DNA from: Siderastrea radians | Taxonomy: Eukaryota > Cnidaria > Anthozoa > Scleractinia > Rhizangiidae | Direction: 5' to 3' | Assembly: GCA_964017195.1 (NCBI GenBank) | Contig: OZ024898.1 | Location: 9,871,130 to 9,935,129 of the forward strand | Length of the DNA: 64,000 bases | In this document: one piece after another, positions 17,916-26,397 of the stretch | Position numbering within the stretch: position 1 is the first letter of the stretch | How the letters are laid out: each line of letters begins with the position of its first letter | The notes under the pieces: generated by a model | Seen by the model: only the letters and a program-made list of their open reading frames with translations | Told to the model about the DNA's origin: nothing | The model's database searches: none | Translations under genes and position numbers: made by a program

Positions 17916-18520
17916 GGTTCTAAGAGTGTCGGACTGGGAGGGAGCGGCTTTTTATGGATCCAGTAGTCTTTGGGTCTCAAGGGACGAGGACATCCATCTA
18001 CATAGCATAGGGCTTCCACGGGCTGGTACACAAAATGACCATGGTACTCTTGCACACATCGTTTGGGTAACGGAGGGGTGAAATCCACAATGGTGTCATC
18101 CAACGTTTGCATCTTGATTAAAAATCCTTCCAGGTCCTCCAAGGGGACACCCCTCACATAGGTTTTCAATTCGGTCAAGGCTTTGGCATAGGTGGTAAAC
18201 GCAAACCGACTCATGGTCACTTTAAATCGGTACTGTTTAAAATCATTCCATCCTTTGACCACGGTGCCCACCGCCGCCAAACAGGCTACCAACGTACTGT
18301 TGTCCAACAGGGGGCCAGCAATCATGCCCGCGGCCATCAGGAGTAACGCCATCCCATTGAACAAGGCATTGATACACTTGTAATGATTCAACATTTTGCG
18401 ATAACACCACCATTGTTGATGGTAAAAGGCATACAAGGAATCCATCCGTTGTAATAATTCCGGTGGGAAGGGGATGCCAGGACGTCGAGATCCATTCAAT
18501 AACGACACGGGGGTTTTCAT
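17834..18520 (-). CDS. Two-transmembrane protein, SLATT-like arrangement
   Basis: ATG 18520 is used (TGA-GG-ATG after the upstream gene). Of 228 residues, 49-69 and 74-90 are hydrophobic (LFNGMALLLMAAGMIAG and STLVACLAAVGTVV), preceded by a Trp/Tyr-rich helix (YAFYHQQWWCYRKMLNHYK) and followed by an amphipathic helical region (FAFTTYAKALTELKTYVRG) and a Pro/Glu-rich tail. Helix, two close membrane segments, then a long helix is the layout of SLATT (SMODS/SLOG-associated 2TM) proteins. The resemblance is by eye only. The same element encodes a SLOG-like protein at 27851. An alternative is an unrelated viral membrane protein. Confidence 0.6.
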   Translation of the reverse strand: MKTPVSLLNGSRRPGIPFPPELLQRMDSLYAFYHQQWWCYRKMLNHYKCINALFNGMALLLMAAGMIAGPLLDNSTLVACLAAVGTVVKGWNDFKQYRFKVTMSRFAFTTYAKALTELKTYVRGVPLEDLEGFLIKMQTLDDTIVDFTPPLPKRCVQEYHGHFVYQPVEALCYVDGCPRPLRPKDYWIHKKPLPPSPTLLEPWPPEEEDGQKEKEEPSKEKAYLGSST

Positions 18521-18522
18521 CC

Positions 18523-19419
18523 TCACGGCGAGACCCGGGACGACGAGGTTTGTACGCTCGGGGCTCCTCCTTGTTTATAACTGGTCACAATGCTATTGGT
18601 CATGGTTACATTAGCAATTTCCCGTCCTTGGGCCAATTGTTCTTGATCTTGTAATAGCATCCGTAAACGTCGTTGTAAATCCGCTTGACGCAAGGTACGA
18701 GGGGGTGGAGTCTGAGATCCTCGAGGAGTGGATGGACTGGAGCCAGGTGTCCTAGGTGAACCGGGAAAAAGTCGTCGTCGTCGTCGTCGTCCGCGTCGGC
18801 CACCACGACGGCCACCGCCACCACCACCACCACCACCACCACCTCCTCCTCCTCCTCCTCCACCTCCTCCACCTCCACCAGCACCACCAGCACCTCCACC
18901 AGCACCTCCACCTCCACCACCACCACCAGCACCAGCACCACCACCACCACCAGCACCACCACCACGTCCACCGCCACGTCCCCCACCACGTCCACCTCTA
19001 GTCCTAGGTCCACGGCGTCCCCTACCATTACCCCCAGCCCCCGCTGCTGCTGTTCGAGCACCCGCCGCCCGGGGTACGCTAGGAGGCGTCGCAGGCGTTC
19101 GAGCCCCAGAAGACTCCGGGGTGGTCTGGGGGCTTTGGAATGAGGGTGAATGGGATGCTTGACTTCCTACCCCCGCGGGGGAAGAGGCCTGTGCTGGGTG
19201 CGGGAGGTCAGGCAACGATTCCAGATATCGGGTGAGGGCATCATAATCACCCGCCTCCTCCATTTGATCAATGGCTTGGTCGATCAAGCTTGCGTCCCCT
19301 GTAGCCAAAATTTCTTGGATGGTCCCTGGGGACACTTGGTTGCTGCCGGACGCCCCGACCCCCGCGGGGGCCACGGTATCGTACGATTGCGGAGGTTGAC
19401 GGTCGTCATCATCGGCCAT
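18523..19419 (-). CDS. Gly-rich RGG protein
   Basis: The 298-residue protein has an acidic N-terminus (ADDDDRQPPQSYD), a helical segment (DASLIDQAIDQMEEAGDYDALTRYLE), an S/P-rich linker, then about 70 residues of RGGRGG followed by nearly pure glycine and a run of arginines, and a helical C-terminus (LRQADLQRRLRMLLQDQEQL). RGG/poly-Gly tracts bind RNA or phase-separate. The glycine tract is a triplet/hexamer microsatellite (about 18800-19000) and its length is probably unstable. First gene of the seven-ORF run; TATAAAG at 19457-19463 is 40 bp upstream. The C-terminus ends 2 nt before the next ATG. Confidence 0.65.
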   Translation of the reverse strand: MADDDDRQPPQSYDTVAPAGVGASGSNQVSPGTIQEILATGDASLIDQAIDQMEEAGDYDALTRYLESLPDLPHPAQASSPAGVGSQASHSPSFQSPQTTPESSGARTPATPPSVPRAAGARTAAAGAGGNGRGRRGPRTRGGRGGGRGGGRGGGAGGGGGAGAGGGGGGGGAGGGAGGAGGGGGGGGGGGGGGGGGGGGGGGRRGGRRGRRRRRRLFPGSPRTPGSSPSTPRGSQTPPPRTLRQADLQRRLRMLLQDQEQLAQGREIANVTMTNSIVTSYKQGGAPSVQTSSSRVSP

Positions 19420-19458
19420 GGTTGCTCTTTTTCCGGTTCCAAAGGGGGTGTCGTGCCT

Positions 19459-20112
19459 TTATACTCGCTTTTGATAGGTGCGCGTCCATCCTTCGTCTTT
19501 TAACAGGTGACTCAATAGACGTTGTTGATCGGAGGAGGCCGGGTGTAAATCCAATACCAAATACCCATACGGTCGTGTGGTGGCTTGATGAAACGTCTCC
19601 AACGTGTCTTTCCAAGTCGTCGGAAACGATTGCAGCATGACGTTGCGTACCCCTAATTGATCCCGGGGGTTCTTGAACGCCACAATGTAATGGGCATTGC
19701 GGGATATACTTTTGGCATAGCGCCCCACGGGAAACATGTCTTGGCACAAGTACAACACCGTCACCCCTTGATGATGCGAATGTTTGGTGAATAAATCCAA
19801 CACGCGTTTATCGTGACTTCCTTCGTCCATTAAATCGTCCAAGACCAGGACCCCATGTCCTTCAGGAAACCATTGGACCAACGCGTCATGATCGGGAATC
19901 CCTTCGTGAAACACCACCCCATGATCTTGCATGCCTTGAAATCGATCTTGCCACGCCCCATAACAATAATGCATTTGGGTCGGTGGGGTGTCAAACAACT
20001 CGGGGTTGTCTACCAAGAGTTTTTCCGTAAACACGGTTTTGCCACATCCCGAAGGACCCACCACCAAGATAGAGGAGGGGGTGTGAAAACGAAACGGTTT
20101 CCCCGTTTGCAT
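19459..20112 (-). CDS. DNA-packaging ATPase of inner Polinton
   Basis: The 217-residue P-loop ATPase has Walker A GPSGCGKT (residues 19-26), Walker B LVLDD (89-93), and a downstream YLCQDMFPVG segment with a Gln-Asp where the sensor usually lies. Same family and size as the outer element's ATPase but very different in sequence. It would drive genome packaging. ATG 20112; its stop overlaps the TATA box of the next transcription unit. The tRNA-like gene sits between it and the protease gene. Confidence 0.88.
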   Translation of the reverse strand: MQTGKPFRFHTPSSILVVGPSGCGKTVFTEKLLVDNPELFDTPPTQMHYCYGAWQDRFQGMQDHGVVFHEGIPDHDALVQWFPEGHGVLVLDDLMDEGSHDKRVLDLFTKHSHHQGVTVLYLCQDMFPVGRYAKSISRNAHYIVAFKNPRDQLGVRNVMLQSFPTTWKDTLETFHQATTRPYGYLVLDLHPASSDQQRLLSHLLKDEGWTRTYQKRV

Positions 20113-20155
20113 GATGATGATACTACCCAGGGAAAAAAAAAAGGCACCTTTTTAT

Positions 20156-20244
20156 TGGAATCGGTGGGACTCGAACCCACGCGCGATCCCCCTACACCTG
20201 TTTTTCGGGGGATCCAAAGGCTCTACCAACTGAGCTACGACTCC
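20156..20244 (-). tRNA. tRNA-like gene with aberrant anticodon arm
   Basis: Read on the minus strand, GGAGTCG (from 20244) pairs over 7 bp (one G-U) with CGATTCC at the 3' end. The D arm is GCTC-AGTTGGTA-GAGC and the T arm GTGGG-TTCGAGT-CCCAC. A box (TAGCTCAGTTGG) and B box (GGTTCGAGTCC) fit the pol III consensus exactly, and a T10 run lies about 15 bp downstream (20133-20142). The part between D and T arms is 39 nt rather than the usual 23. It folds as an 8-bp GATCCCCC/GGGGGATC hairpin and not as a standard anticodon arm, so there is either an intron, a long variable arm or an altered arm. I cannot assign an anticodon. Confidence 0.75.
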
Positions 20245-20272
20245 GACACCACGTTTTTCCAACAAATTTTAT

Positions 20273-20812
20273 TTAATCATTCCGTTGATGATACGGATGA
20301 CAACAAAGTTGATACCATCTGGCTTCTTGGCCTACAATCAATTGTTGAACGCGTTGACCGGCTTGATGGTCATTGCTTACATAATCATGATCGGAAAACT
20401 CATTTAAAAAGTCTTGCAAGGTCCGTCCACGGGCTTTGGCTTTCAAGTACAACAAGGCGTAATCCCCACAACTCTTGCTTGAAATGGTTTGCAGGGACTT
20501 GCCATTGGTCACCACATACTTCCAATGTTTCACAATCCAATCTCGTAACGGGGTAGCTTGCACGTACGTGTCCATGGGCAAGGCATAACTGTCGAGGATT
20601 TCACACACGTTTCCATCCGTCCACACCGCTAACCAATGTTGTCCCGGTTGATCGTGCGGGTCGGTGTTGACAATGTACCCTTGGCGTTGGGTTTTGACAG
20701 GACTCTTGGGTAGTCGATCACAGGCCACCGTCCCGTAAAACATCGGTTTCAATTGCGGGTCGTCTCGGGCTAAATAATCCAATTGCACATTATTCAAGGC
20801 CACGTGTTCCAT
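20273..20812 (-). CDS. Adenain-like cysteine protease of inner Polinton
   Basis: The 179-residue protein has His59 in GQHWLAVW, Asp74 in ILDSYALP and Cys115 in SKSCGDYALLYL, the catalytic order of adenovirus protease and C48 peptidases. Substrates are probably the element's virion precursors, several of which carry (Q/M)xGG motifs. It starts 5 nt after the major capsid stop (TGA-AGAAG-ATG). A minus-strand AATAAA sits at the stop codon near 20270. Confidence 0.85.
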   Translation of the reverse strand: MEHVALNNVQLDYLARDDPQLKPMFYGTVACDRLPKSPVKTQRQGYIVNTDPHDQPGQHWLAVWTDGNVCEILDSYALPMDTYVQATPLRDWIVKHWKYVVTNGKSLQTISSKSCGDYALLYLKAKARGRTLQDFLNEFSDHDYVSNDHQAGQRVQQLIVGQEARWYQLCCHPYHQRND

Positions 20813-20817
20813 CTTCT

Positions 20818-22218
20818 TCAGTGCTGGTAAATGTTATACAACACGGCTCCGTTCCTGTCAATCTCCAGCAAGTTCTCAAATTCTCCATAGACGAGCACGG
20901 TTATATTGACACCGGGGGCAGCTCCAAATTCCAAGACCAGCTGTAAATCGCCCGTTTGCTTGGGGTTGAGGTTTTGACTGTCAGCACAGCCATTGGCCAC
21001 ATTGTCAAACATGTACAAGGTACAATTTTTCCGATGGCCCCAATCTCCTAGTTCTACCATATTGCCTTTCTTTTTACACCAAGCCCCACTGGCTTGCAGA
21101 AAACGGAAGTAGCCTAGATTATCTCGGCTGCCATTGTTGTGCACTAACTGCAGGGTTTCATAAGGGTATTCTTCGCCTTTGACAATCTGTTTAATGGACG
21201 TCAGTCCAAATTTCTGGAAACAGAACGGATCTCGGGTCACATCTCCATTGAAGGCTCGGCTGTCCAGTAACCCCACAATCAATCGGTCCGGTATTCTGTT
21301 TTGAAACAGGTTAGGGATATCAAAGCGGACCAGGTTGTTTTGCATGCTGAACGTGCGGATTTCACTGCGGACGGTCGGGTAAGCAGCCACTTGGCCTTCA
21401 TTGTGTCTTTTTTCAGACAAACTGTGGTAGATGGCGTCATTCAAACGCAGTTGGCAGAGATGAAACCGTAGTTTCACATCGCCTTCCATCAATCGACCAG
21501 CTAGACCCACTCCATTGAAAAACAGGCTGGGGCCATTGAAATGAAATTTCATCTTGATTTCAATGCCAGGCACTAACAGTTTGCCGGTATGAAAGACTTC
21601 CAGGTGGGGGGTAAACACCAGACTGTGGGTGACACCTCCTGCATACTTGGCGGTTTCGGCGATCATGGCGTCCAACGCCCCTTTGTGATTGGCAGGGAGA
21701 GCGGTCCAGTCTGCATGCGGTCCAGCTTTGTTGGTGTTGTTGGCCGTCCATGCGGGTGGGAAATCCACTTGATTGAACCATCCTTGGGGTCCCAACACGG
21801 TCTTGCCATCTTCTCGGTCATAATTCAGCAAGGTTTCTAGGTAAGCTTTGTAATGATAAGTGTCGGATTGTGGACTGATCAACGTGCCATTCAATTGCAA
21901 GTCAATTTGTTTGATGATGGAATGGGCCAAATTGTTGACGGGCCACAATTTTTGAGCGGCCACCAAGTCATCGTTCGTACTTTTCTGCAATCTCAATTCC
22001 ATGGTAAAGTAACTGCGTCCCAAATCCACAAAATCGTCTAATCCAGGAATGATGAATTCCATGGGATTGATACCCGTGGTGGTGGGTTGAATGGTAACCA
22101 TGCGATAGGCATTGATGCTAATGTCGGTCGGCGGCACCTTGAAAATCCGTAACGCCGGGTTGACGGTCCCTTCGGAACGCTCGTGAGCCGGGGCGGTTTG
22201 TGTACTCACGTCAGGCAT
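20818..22218 (-). CDS. Major capsid protein (double jelly-roll, F54H12.2-like) of inner Polinton
   Basis: The 466-residue protein belongs to the widespread Polinton major-capsid family known from C. elegans F54H12.2. Seen here: MEFIIPGLDDFVDLGRSYFT in the N-terminal strands, IIKQIDLQLNGTLISPQSDT, the YLETLLNYD loop, GKLLVPGIEIKMKFHFNG at the domain middle and VLEFGAAPGVNITVLVYGEF near the C-terminus. It forms the capsid hexons. It is the third ORF of a four-gene run (22777 to 20273), 2 nt after the upstream stop (TAA-AC-ATG). No lesion is visible. Confidence 0.88.
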   Translation of the reverse strand: MPDVSTQTAPAHERSEGTVNPALRIFKVPPTDISINAYRMVTIQPTTTGINPMEFIIPGLDDFVDLGRSYFTMELRLQKSTNDDLVAAQKLWPVNNLAHSIIKQIDLQLNGTLISPQSDTYHYKAYLETLLNYDREDGKTVLGPQGWFNQVDFPPAWTANNTNKAGPHADWTALPANHKGALDAMIAETAKYAGGVTHSLVFTPHLEVFHTGKLLVPGIEIKMKFHFNGPSLFFNGVGLAGRLMEGDVKLRFHLCQLRLNDAIYHSLSEKRHNEGQVAAYPTVRSEIRTFSMQNNLVRFDIPNLFQNRIPDRLIVGLLDSRAFNGDVTRDPFCFQKFGLTSIKQIVKGEEYPYETLQLVHNNGSRDNLGYFRFLQASGAWCKKKGNMVELGDWGHRKNCTLYMFDNVANGCADSQNLNPKQTGDLQLVLEFGAAPGVNITVLVYGEFENLLEIDRNGAVLYNIYQH

Positions 22219-22220
22219 GT

Positions 22221-22448
22221 TTAACGTCGTCGTCGTCGAGTGGTGGTACGTCGTCGTCGTGAGGGGTTTTTATACCGTCGTCGTGCTAAACGTTGTCTCA
22301 AATCAAACCCGGGCAGTCTCATCACCTCGGCACTCAACCAGCCACCACGTTGTCCTCTCCTGAGTTTCCAAAACGGATACAGGCCACCCCATTGAGACAA
22401 CCCTCGATTACTGCGAATCCGTCGAGGTCGTGAATGCACGGGATCCAT
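22221..22448 (-). CDS. Arg-rich pX-like virion peptide
   Basis: ATG 22448 (2 nt after the upstream TGA) gives 75 residues: a basic start, GQRGG-W (a candidate protease site), an LPGFDLRQRLARRRYKNP segment, and the end RRRRTTTRRRRR. It resembles adenovirus pX/mu in size and composition and probably condenses DNA. It is located directly before the major capsid gene. Confidence 0.6.
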   Translation of the reverse strand: MDPVHSRPRRIRSNRGLSQWGGLYPFWKLRRGQRGGWLSAEVMRLPGFDLRQRLARRRYKNPSRRRRTTTRRRRR

Positions 22449-22450
22449 GT

Positions 22451-22777
22451 TCACACGCCCAAAATATCACGCGCCCGTTTGGTTTGTTTGGGAAATAAGG
22501 CACTGGCTACCCGCACGGCGTCTTTTACGCTCTTATGACTCAACGCTTTCTTGGCTTGTTTGGTGATTTCTTTTTTGATGACTTGTTCGGCTTTGCGTTT
22601 GACACCTCGTGATAACCCCGTTGTCAAGCCTCTCTTGATATTACTAGGCAGTTTTAAAGGATTTCGCGTCCTTATAAGACCTTGCAACCCCCCACGCATC
22701 AGATCCGTCACCAACCCTTTGCCTTGTTGATCATACCACTCGTCGGTTCGAAATCGTGTCAAACTTCCCCCACGCAT
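22451..22777 (-). CDS. Small basic virion precursor with MRGG motifs
   Basis: The 108-residue protein starts MRGG-S and contains DLMRGG-L at about residue 28. Both fit the (M/I/L)xGG-x cleavage consensus of adenovirus protease. The rest is a basic helical segment (RGVKRKAEQVIKKEITKQAKKAL and later VRVASALFPKQTKRA). Probably a pVI/pVII-like precursor. First ORF of the capsid run; GAGTATAAAAAG near 22838 supplies a TATA box. Confidence 0.6.
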   Translation of the reverse strand: MRGGSLTRFRTDEWYDQQGKGLVTDLMRGGLQGLIRTRNPLKLPSNIKRGLTTGLSRGVKRKAEQVIKKEITKQAKKALSHKSVKDAVRVASALFPKQTKRARDILGV

Positions 22778-22845
22778 GGTGTCTTCTTCTTCTTCACCAG
22801 GGATGCCTTTTGTTGTTTTTCACAGGGGCTCGTCTCTTTTTATAC

Positions 22846-23079
22846 TCACATGAGGTTGCACGTAAACGATTCCCCCGCATAGCGTTTTCGTTTTCCTTGT
22901 CGGATTTCCTCCATGCGTTTCAAATGCGATTTTCTGGCATTCTTTTTCGCCAACTTTTCTATCCCTTTGGTGATGGACCATGCGGCTTTAGGAATTCCCG
23001 CAATCACTGCGTTGATCCCTTCCCCCGCTTGGGGACGCTGTTTTCGTCGTCGTCGTCGTCGTCGTCGTTTCGGAGGCAT
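22846..23079 (-). CDS. Arg-rich core-like peptide
   Basis: The 77 residues start PPKRRRRRRRRKQRPQAGEG-I (basic leader with a Gly site) followed by INAVIAGIPKAAWSITKGIEKLAKK, an amphipathic helix with membrane-active character, and a basic end. Similar in plan to the peptide at 17634-17915. A CATAAAAAAG TATA-like box lies about 40 bp upstream, so it has its own promoter. Confidence 0.55.
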   Translation of the reverse strand: MPPKRRRRRRRRKQRPQAGEGINAVIAGIPKAAWSITKGIEKLAKKNARKSHLKRMEEIRQGKRKRYAGESFTCNLM

Positions 23080-23115
23080 GATGATTGACTTGGAGTTCCT
23101 TCTCGTCTCTCTTTT

Positions 23116-24169
23116 TTATGCCTTTTTGAAGTGTAACGTGACAATGGTATGGCCGTCACCAAACTTGACCAAGTCGCCTCCCCTACCAATCGTTTCGGCG
23201 ACTTGAACGTGAATGATTTCCACCACCTCGTTACGAATAGCCATGTATTGAATGTGCAACGGTTCAAAGTACAGGGTGCCGCGTCCTTGTCGCTTGTACT
23301 GGATTTCACGCAATAAATCGGTCACGCGGTTGCCCACCACACTGCTGCCTGCCACGTCCGAGTACACGTGGAGCGTTCGCGTGGGGTCGCCCACCACCGC
23401 CCGAAATGCCACATTCAAGTTGGTGAAACGCCAATTCACGCTGAAACTCAACCAAATCCATGTGGTCCCAGCACCATCTGTGCTCACTTGATAATACTCC
23501 GGGTCGTTCTTGCTATTTCTCAATTCAATGTCGCTATTGTTGGGAACCTTTTCATCACGGAATTCCATGGCCAAGTTGGGTCCCAACGCATAGTTTCCTG
23601 CGTCGTTTTTTTTTAAACCATCCCATTTTTTCGGCCATGAGATGATGAATGGCCAAGTGAGGGACGACAATCGTCGTGTTGTCTTTGTATGGAAGAGGGT
23701 ACTTGTACCGCGCGATATTGCGATTGTTCATCACCAAATCCTCACCGTCCCACTCAAAGGTCGTACACGTTTTTTCTCCCCGCTCCGTATTCGGTGCGCC
23801 ATGGTAGCCCAGGTAAGCAGTGGTCATACGTTGTCTCACCCATTGCAAAAAGGCTTTCATGAAGGTCACGCCATCCACAATGGAAGCATCGTCTTTCAAA
23901 TCGTCCATTTTCATATTGAAGCTTTTCACCACACGTCCCGCGGAGGAGGTCAACCGGTAACAAGAGGTCCCAAACACGAACTGATCCGCCGGCAGCAGAT
24001 TAAAAATGTTGACCCCCGTGTCCGGTAAGGAAATGGCACTCAACCCCACTTGCCATCCCCCTCCTTGTAACCGTAACGGTTGAGGTAGACGAATCTTGAA
24101 GGAATTGGCTTGGTTGTTGGGAAATTCACGTCGGTTGGAATGACTGGGTAACGTCACGTAGAACGACAT
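23116..24169 (-). pseudogene. Minor capsid (penton-like) paralogue 1, frameshifted at a homopolymer
   Basis: ATG 24169 begins SFYVTLPSHSNRREFPNN, then FKIRLPQPLRL and GWQVGLSAISLPD, the single jelly-roll start shared by all minor capsid proteins here. At 23606-23614 a run of nine A residues (minus strand) changes the frame. The C-terminal half continues in another frame to 23116 with LHVYSDVAGSSVVGNRVTDL and VKFGDGHTIVTLHF. It is closely similar to its tandem neighbour 24181-25224. The shift is a mutation, a sequencing error or slippage on the A run. Confidence 0.8.
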
Positions 24170-24180
24170 TTTGGTTTGCT

Positions 24181-25224
24181 TCACACCACCACCTCCCTTT
24201 TAAAGTGCAGGGTTAGGAGGGTATGCCCTTCGCCAAATGTCACGAGATCCCCATTGATTTCGGCCATCTGCGTTTCCACGATTTCCACCACTTCATTGCG
24301 TACGGGGACATATTGAATATGTCGAGGTTCAAAGTGCGTGGTTTCTTTGGGCTGGTACTTGATTTCTCGTAAGAGATCCGTGATGCGACCCCCTACCATA
24401 CTGCTGGTCCCTACATCACAATACACGTGCAAAGGACGCACGGCGGGAAATTCCGACGGGACACGAAAGGTCCCGTTCAAATTGACAAACCGCCAAGGAC
24501 ACGATAGACTCAATTTCAGATAATCCCCCTCCACTTTCCAAAAGAGGGGTTTGTTGGAGGTATCGCGGACATCCGTCGGGGTGGGAATGGTAGACATGCC
24601 TTGAAATTCTTGCAAGAGATTCGGACCCAATCGATACTGGCCGGGGGACACTTGTTCAATCCATCCCATTCTCAGGGCCAAGGTTCTGCCCCATGACACG
24701 TGCGCCACTTGTCGTTTGTAATCCACGGGCTTGCTATTCAATAACAAATCCCCTTCGGAGGTCCATTCAAAGGTCGGGGCCAATTTGACACCATTGTCCT
24801 CGGCCCATTTGTTTTTGGGGACGGTTTGTTTCGCACGGCTTTGCTCGTAACGATAGATCAGTTGATGAAAAAATTGAACTCCCGTCAACGAGGTCATCTC
24901 CTTTCTCATATCTCGCCCGTAGACAGTGAGTTCGCGGCGTTCATGGTACCAGCGATCGTTCCCTTGATCGTCTTGGATATACACCCGTTCGTGCCATCGT
25001 ACGTACAACAGAGGATGGGAATCGCCCACGCCTCCTTCTTCCGCTAGCACGGGAATGGTGGGTAAGGATAAACTCGCCATACCCACCATCCATCCTCGTC
25101 CCATAAATCGAATGGGTTTCGGCAATCGGTTTCTGAAATGATGACTCTTGTTCCCAGGAAACTCTTTGGTACTCGCATGACTCATCAACGTCACGTAAAA
25201 CGACGAGTTGGGCACCCAGGTCAT
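24181..25224 (-). CDS. Minor capsid (penton-like) paralogue 2
   Basis: The 347-residue intact single jelly-roll protein has SSFYVTLMSHASTKEFPGN and FRNRLPKPIRFMGRGWMVGM at the start, LSCPWRFVNLNGTFRVP in the middle, LHVYCDVGTSSMVGGRITDL and TFGEGHTLLTLHFKRE at the end. By family it would form the vertex pentamers. It follows the integrase by 3 nt (TAA-ACA-ATG) and precedes paralogue 1 by 11 nt, so the run W-rich ORF, integrase, mCP2, mCP1 looks like one transcription unit. Confidence 0.8.
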   Translation of the reverse strand: MTWVPNSSFYVTLMSHASTKEFPGNKSHHFRNRLPKPIRFMGRGWMVGMASLSLPTIPVLAEEGGVGDSHPLLYVRWHERVYIQDDQGNDRWYHERRELTVYGRDMRKEMTSLTGVQFFHQLIYRYEQSRAKQTVPKNKWAEDNGVKLAPTFEWTSEGDLLLNSKPVDYKRQVAHVSWGRTLALRMGWIEQVSPGQYRLGPNLLQEFQGMSTIPTPTDVRDTSNKPLFWKVEGDYLKLSLSCPWRFVNLNGTFRVPSEFPAVRPLHVYCDVGTSSMVGGRITDLLREIKYQPKETTHFEPRHIQYVPVRNEVVEIVETQMAEINGDLVTFGEGHTLLTLHFKREVVV

Positions 25225-25227
25225 TGT

Positions 25228-26397
25228 TTAGCGTCGTCGGCGTCGTTTGCGCGGTCGAAGGGACGTCACGTCACCACGAGCAATCCAACTATTGTACTTG
25301 TCTGGCCACCCTTTCCACTTGACCAACCAACGATCTTTTTGACGCTTAAGTACCTTTTCGATGCGAAATACATCGGACACCTGGACTTTTTGTAAATCCT
25401 CCTCGTAAAACGTGCCTTGGATGGGGGTCTCATCCCATTCCTGAATCTTATACGTGGGCACGGGGCCCGGGATCACACGATGTACCACAAACACTTCTTC
25501 GGTCCAACCGGGGAGATAGCCTTTTTCAAAGGTACGATGAATCGTGTTGAGACGAACCCGATCCCCGACTTTGAATTGGGGTTTTTTGTAGCCTTTCAAT
25601 CGTTTGCTGTACAATCGTTTCCACACGGCTTCTTCGTTGTCCCACGTCACGTCTTCGGGGGGCATACCAATACTTCGATGACGGGTGGCATTGTACCCTT
25701 GCACCAACTGGGGTAACACATTGTCAAAGCGTAAGGTGTTGGCCGTGGTCAAATAACGGTACAATCGTTCTTTCAAGGTCCGATTAAATCGTTCCACCAC
25801 ACTGGCTTTCGCATCCCCTTCGGTGGAAAAATGGTGAATGTCTTGCTCCTCCACCCATCGTTGAAAGGTCCGATTGTAAAATTCTTTCCCTCGATCCGTT
25901 TGCAATCGGTTGGGGTGACGTCCTTGTCTCACAATCTTCTCAAAGGCTTTCACGAGGGCCACGCCGGTTTTGGTTTTCAACGGTTGGACCCATGCGTACT
26001 TGGACAAGACATCCACGACGGTCAACAAGTAGCGTATACCCCGATTATGTTTAGCCAAACGTTGCACTTCCACTAAATCCGCCGCCCATTGATCGTCTAA
26101 CCCTCCCACGACCACGGGTAAGGTCGCAAAACGACGACGTCGGGGTTTATGCAAGGTGTAGCCCACATCCTGTTCCAAGAGTCGTTGGGCTTTTTTCAAA
26201 GGGAGACCCTGGGCTTTGGCAAACCGTTGCACCCCACCTAAACTCCCCGGGGCGCTAGGATCCTGGTAACGGCTTAACCATTGTTGCGAGACATTGCTTT
26301 TCTTCTTCGTTGACGACACAGGGCGTTTGGTTCTCTTCAACCCTGAGGACGAACTCCAGCGTTGGGTTTTCTTTCGAGGGGCCATACTTTTTGGCAT
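25228..26397 (-). CDS. Retroviral-like integrase with chromodomain of inner Polinton
   Basis: The 389-residue protein has a basic, disordered N-terminal 35 residues, a zinc-free helical leader, then the DDE core with Asp107 (AADLVEV), Asp168 (QTDRGKE) and Glu202 (SVVERFNRT). An SH3-like C-terminal domain and a chromodomain (FRIEKVLKRQKDRWLVKWKG) follow, with a final RKRRRRR tail. It integrates the element; the 6-bp duplication around the element is its product. ATG 26397 lies 61 nt inside the preceding ORF. Complete, with no lesion, unlike the polymerase. Confidence 0.9.
   Translation of the reverse strand: MPKSMAPRKKTQRWSSSSGLKRTKRPVSSTKKKSNVSQQWLSRYQDPSAPGSLGGVQRFAKAQGLPLKKAQRLLEQDVGYTLHKPRRRRFATLPVVVGGLDDQWAADLVEVQRLAKHNRGIRYLLTVVDVLSKYAWVQPLKTKTGVALVKAFEKIVRQGRHPNRLQTDRGKEFYNRTFQRWVEEQDIHHFSTEGDAKASVVERFNRTLKERLYRYLTTANTLRFDNVLPQLVQGYNATRHRSIGMPPEDVTWDNEEAVWKRLYSKRLKGYKKPQFKVGDRVRLNTIHRTFEKGYLPGWTEEVFVVHRVIPGPVPTYKIQEWDETPIQGTFYEEDLQKVQVSDVFRIEKVLKRQKDRWLVKWKGWPDKYNSWIARGDVTSLRPRKRRRRR

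Noticed and set aside
18606..19162. Val/Asp-rich and proline-rich ORFs in other frames and on the opposite strand
   Set aside because: Shadows of the poly-Gly/RGG gene 18523-19419 caused by its triplet repeat.
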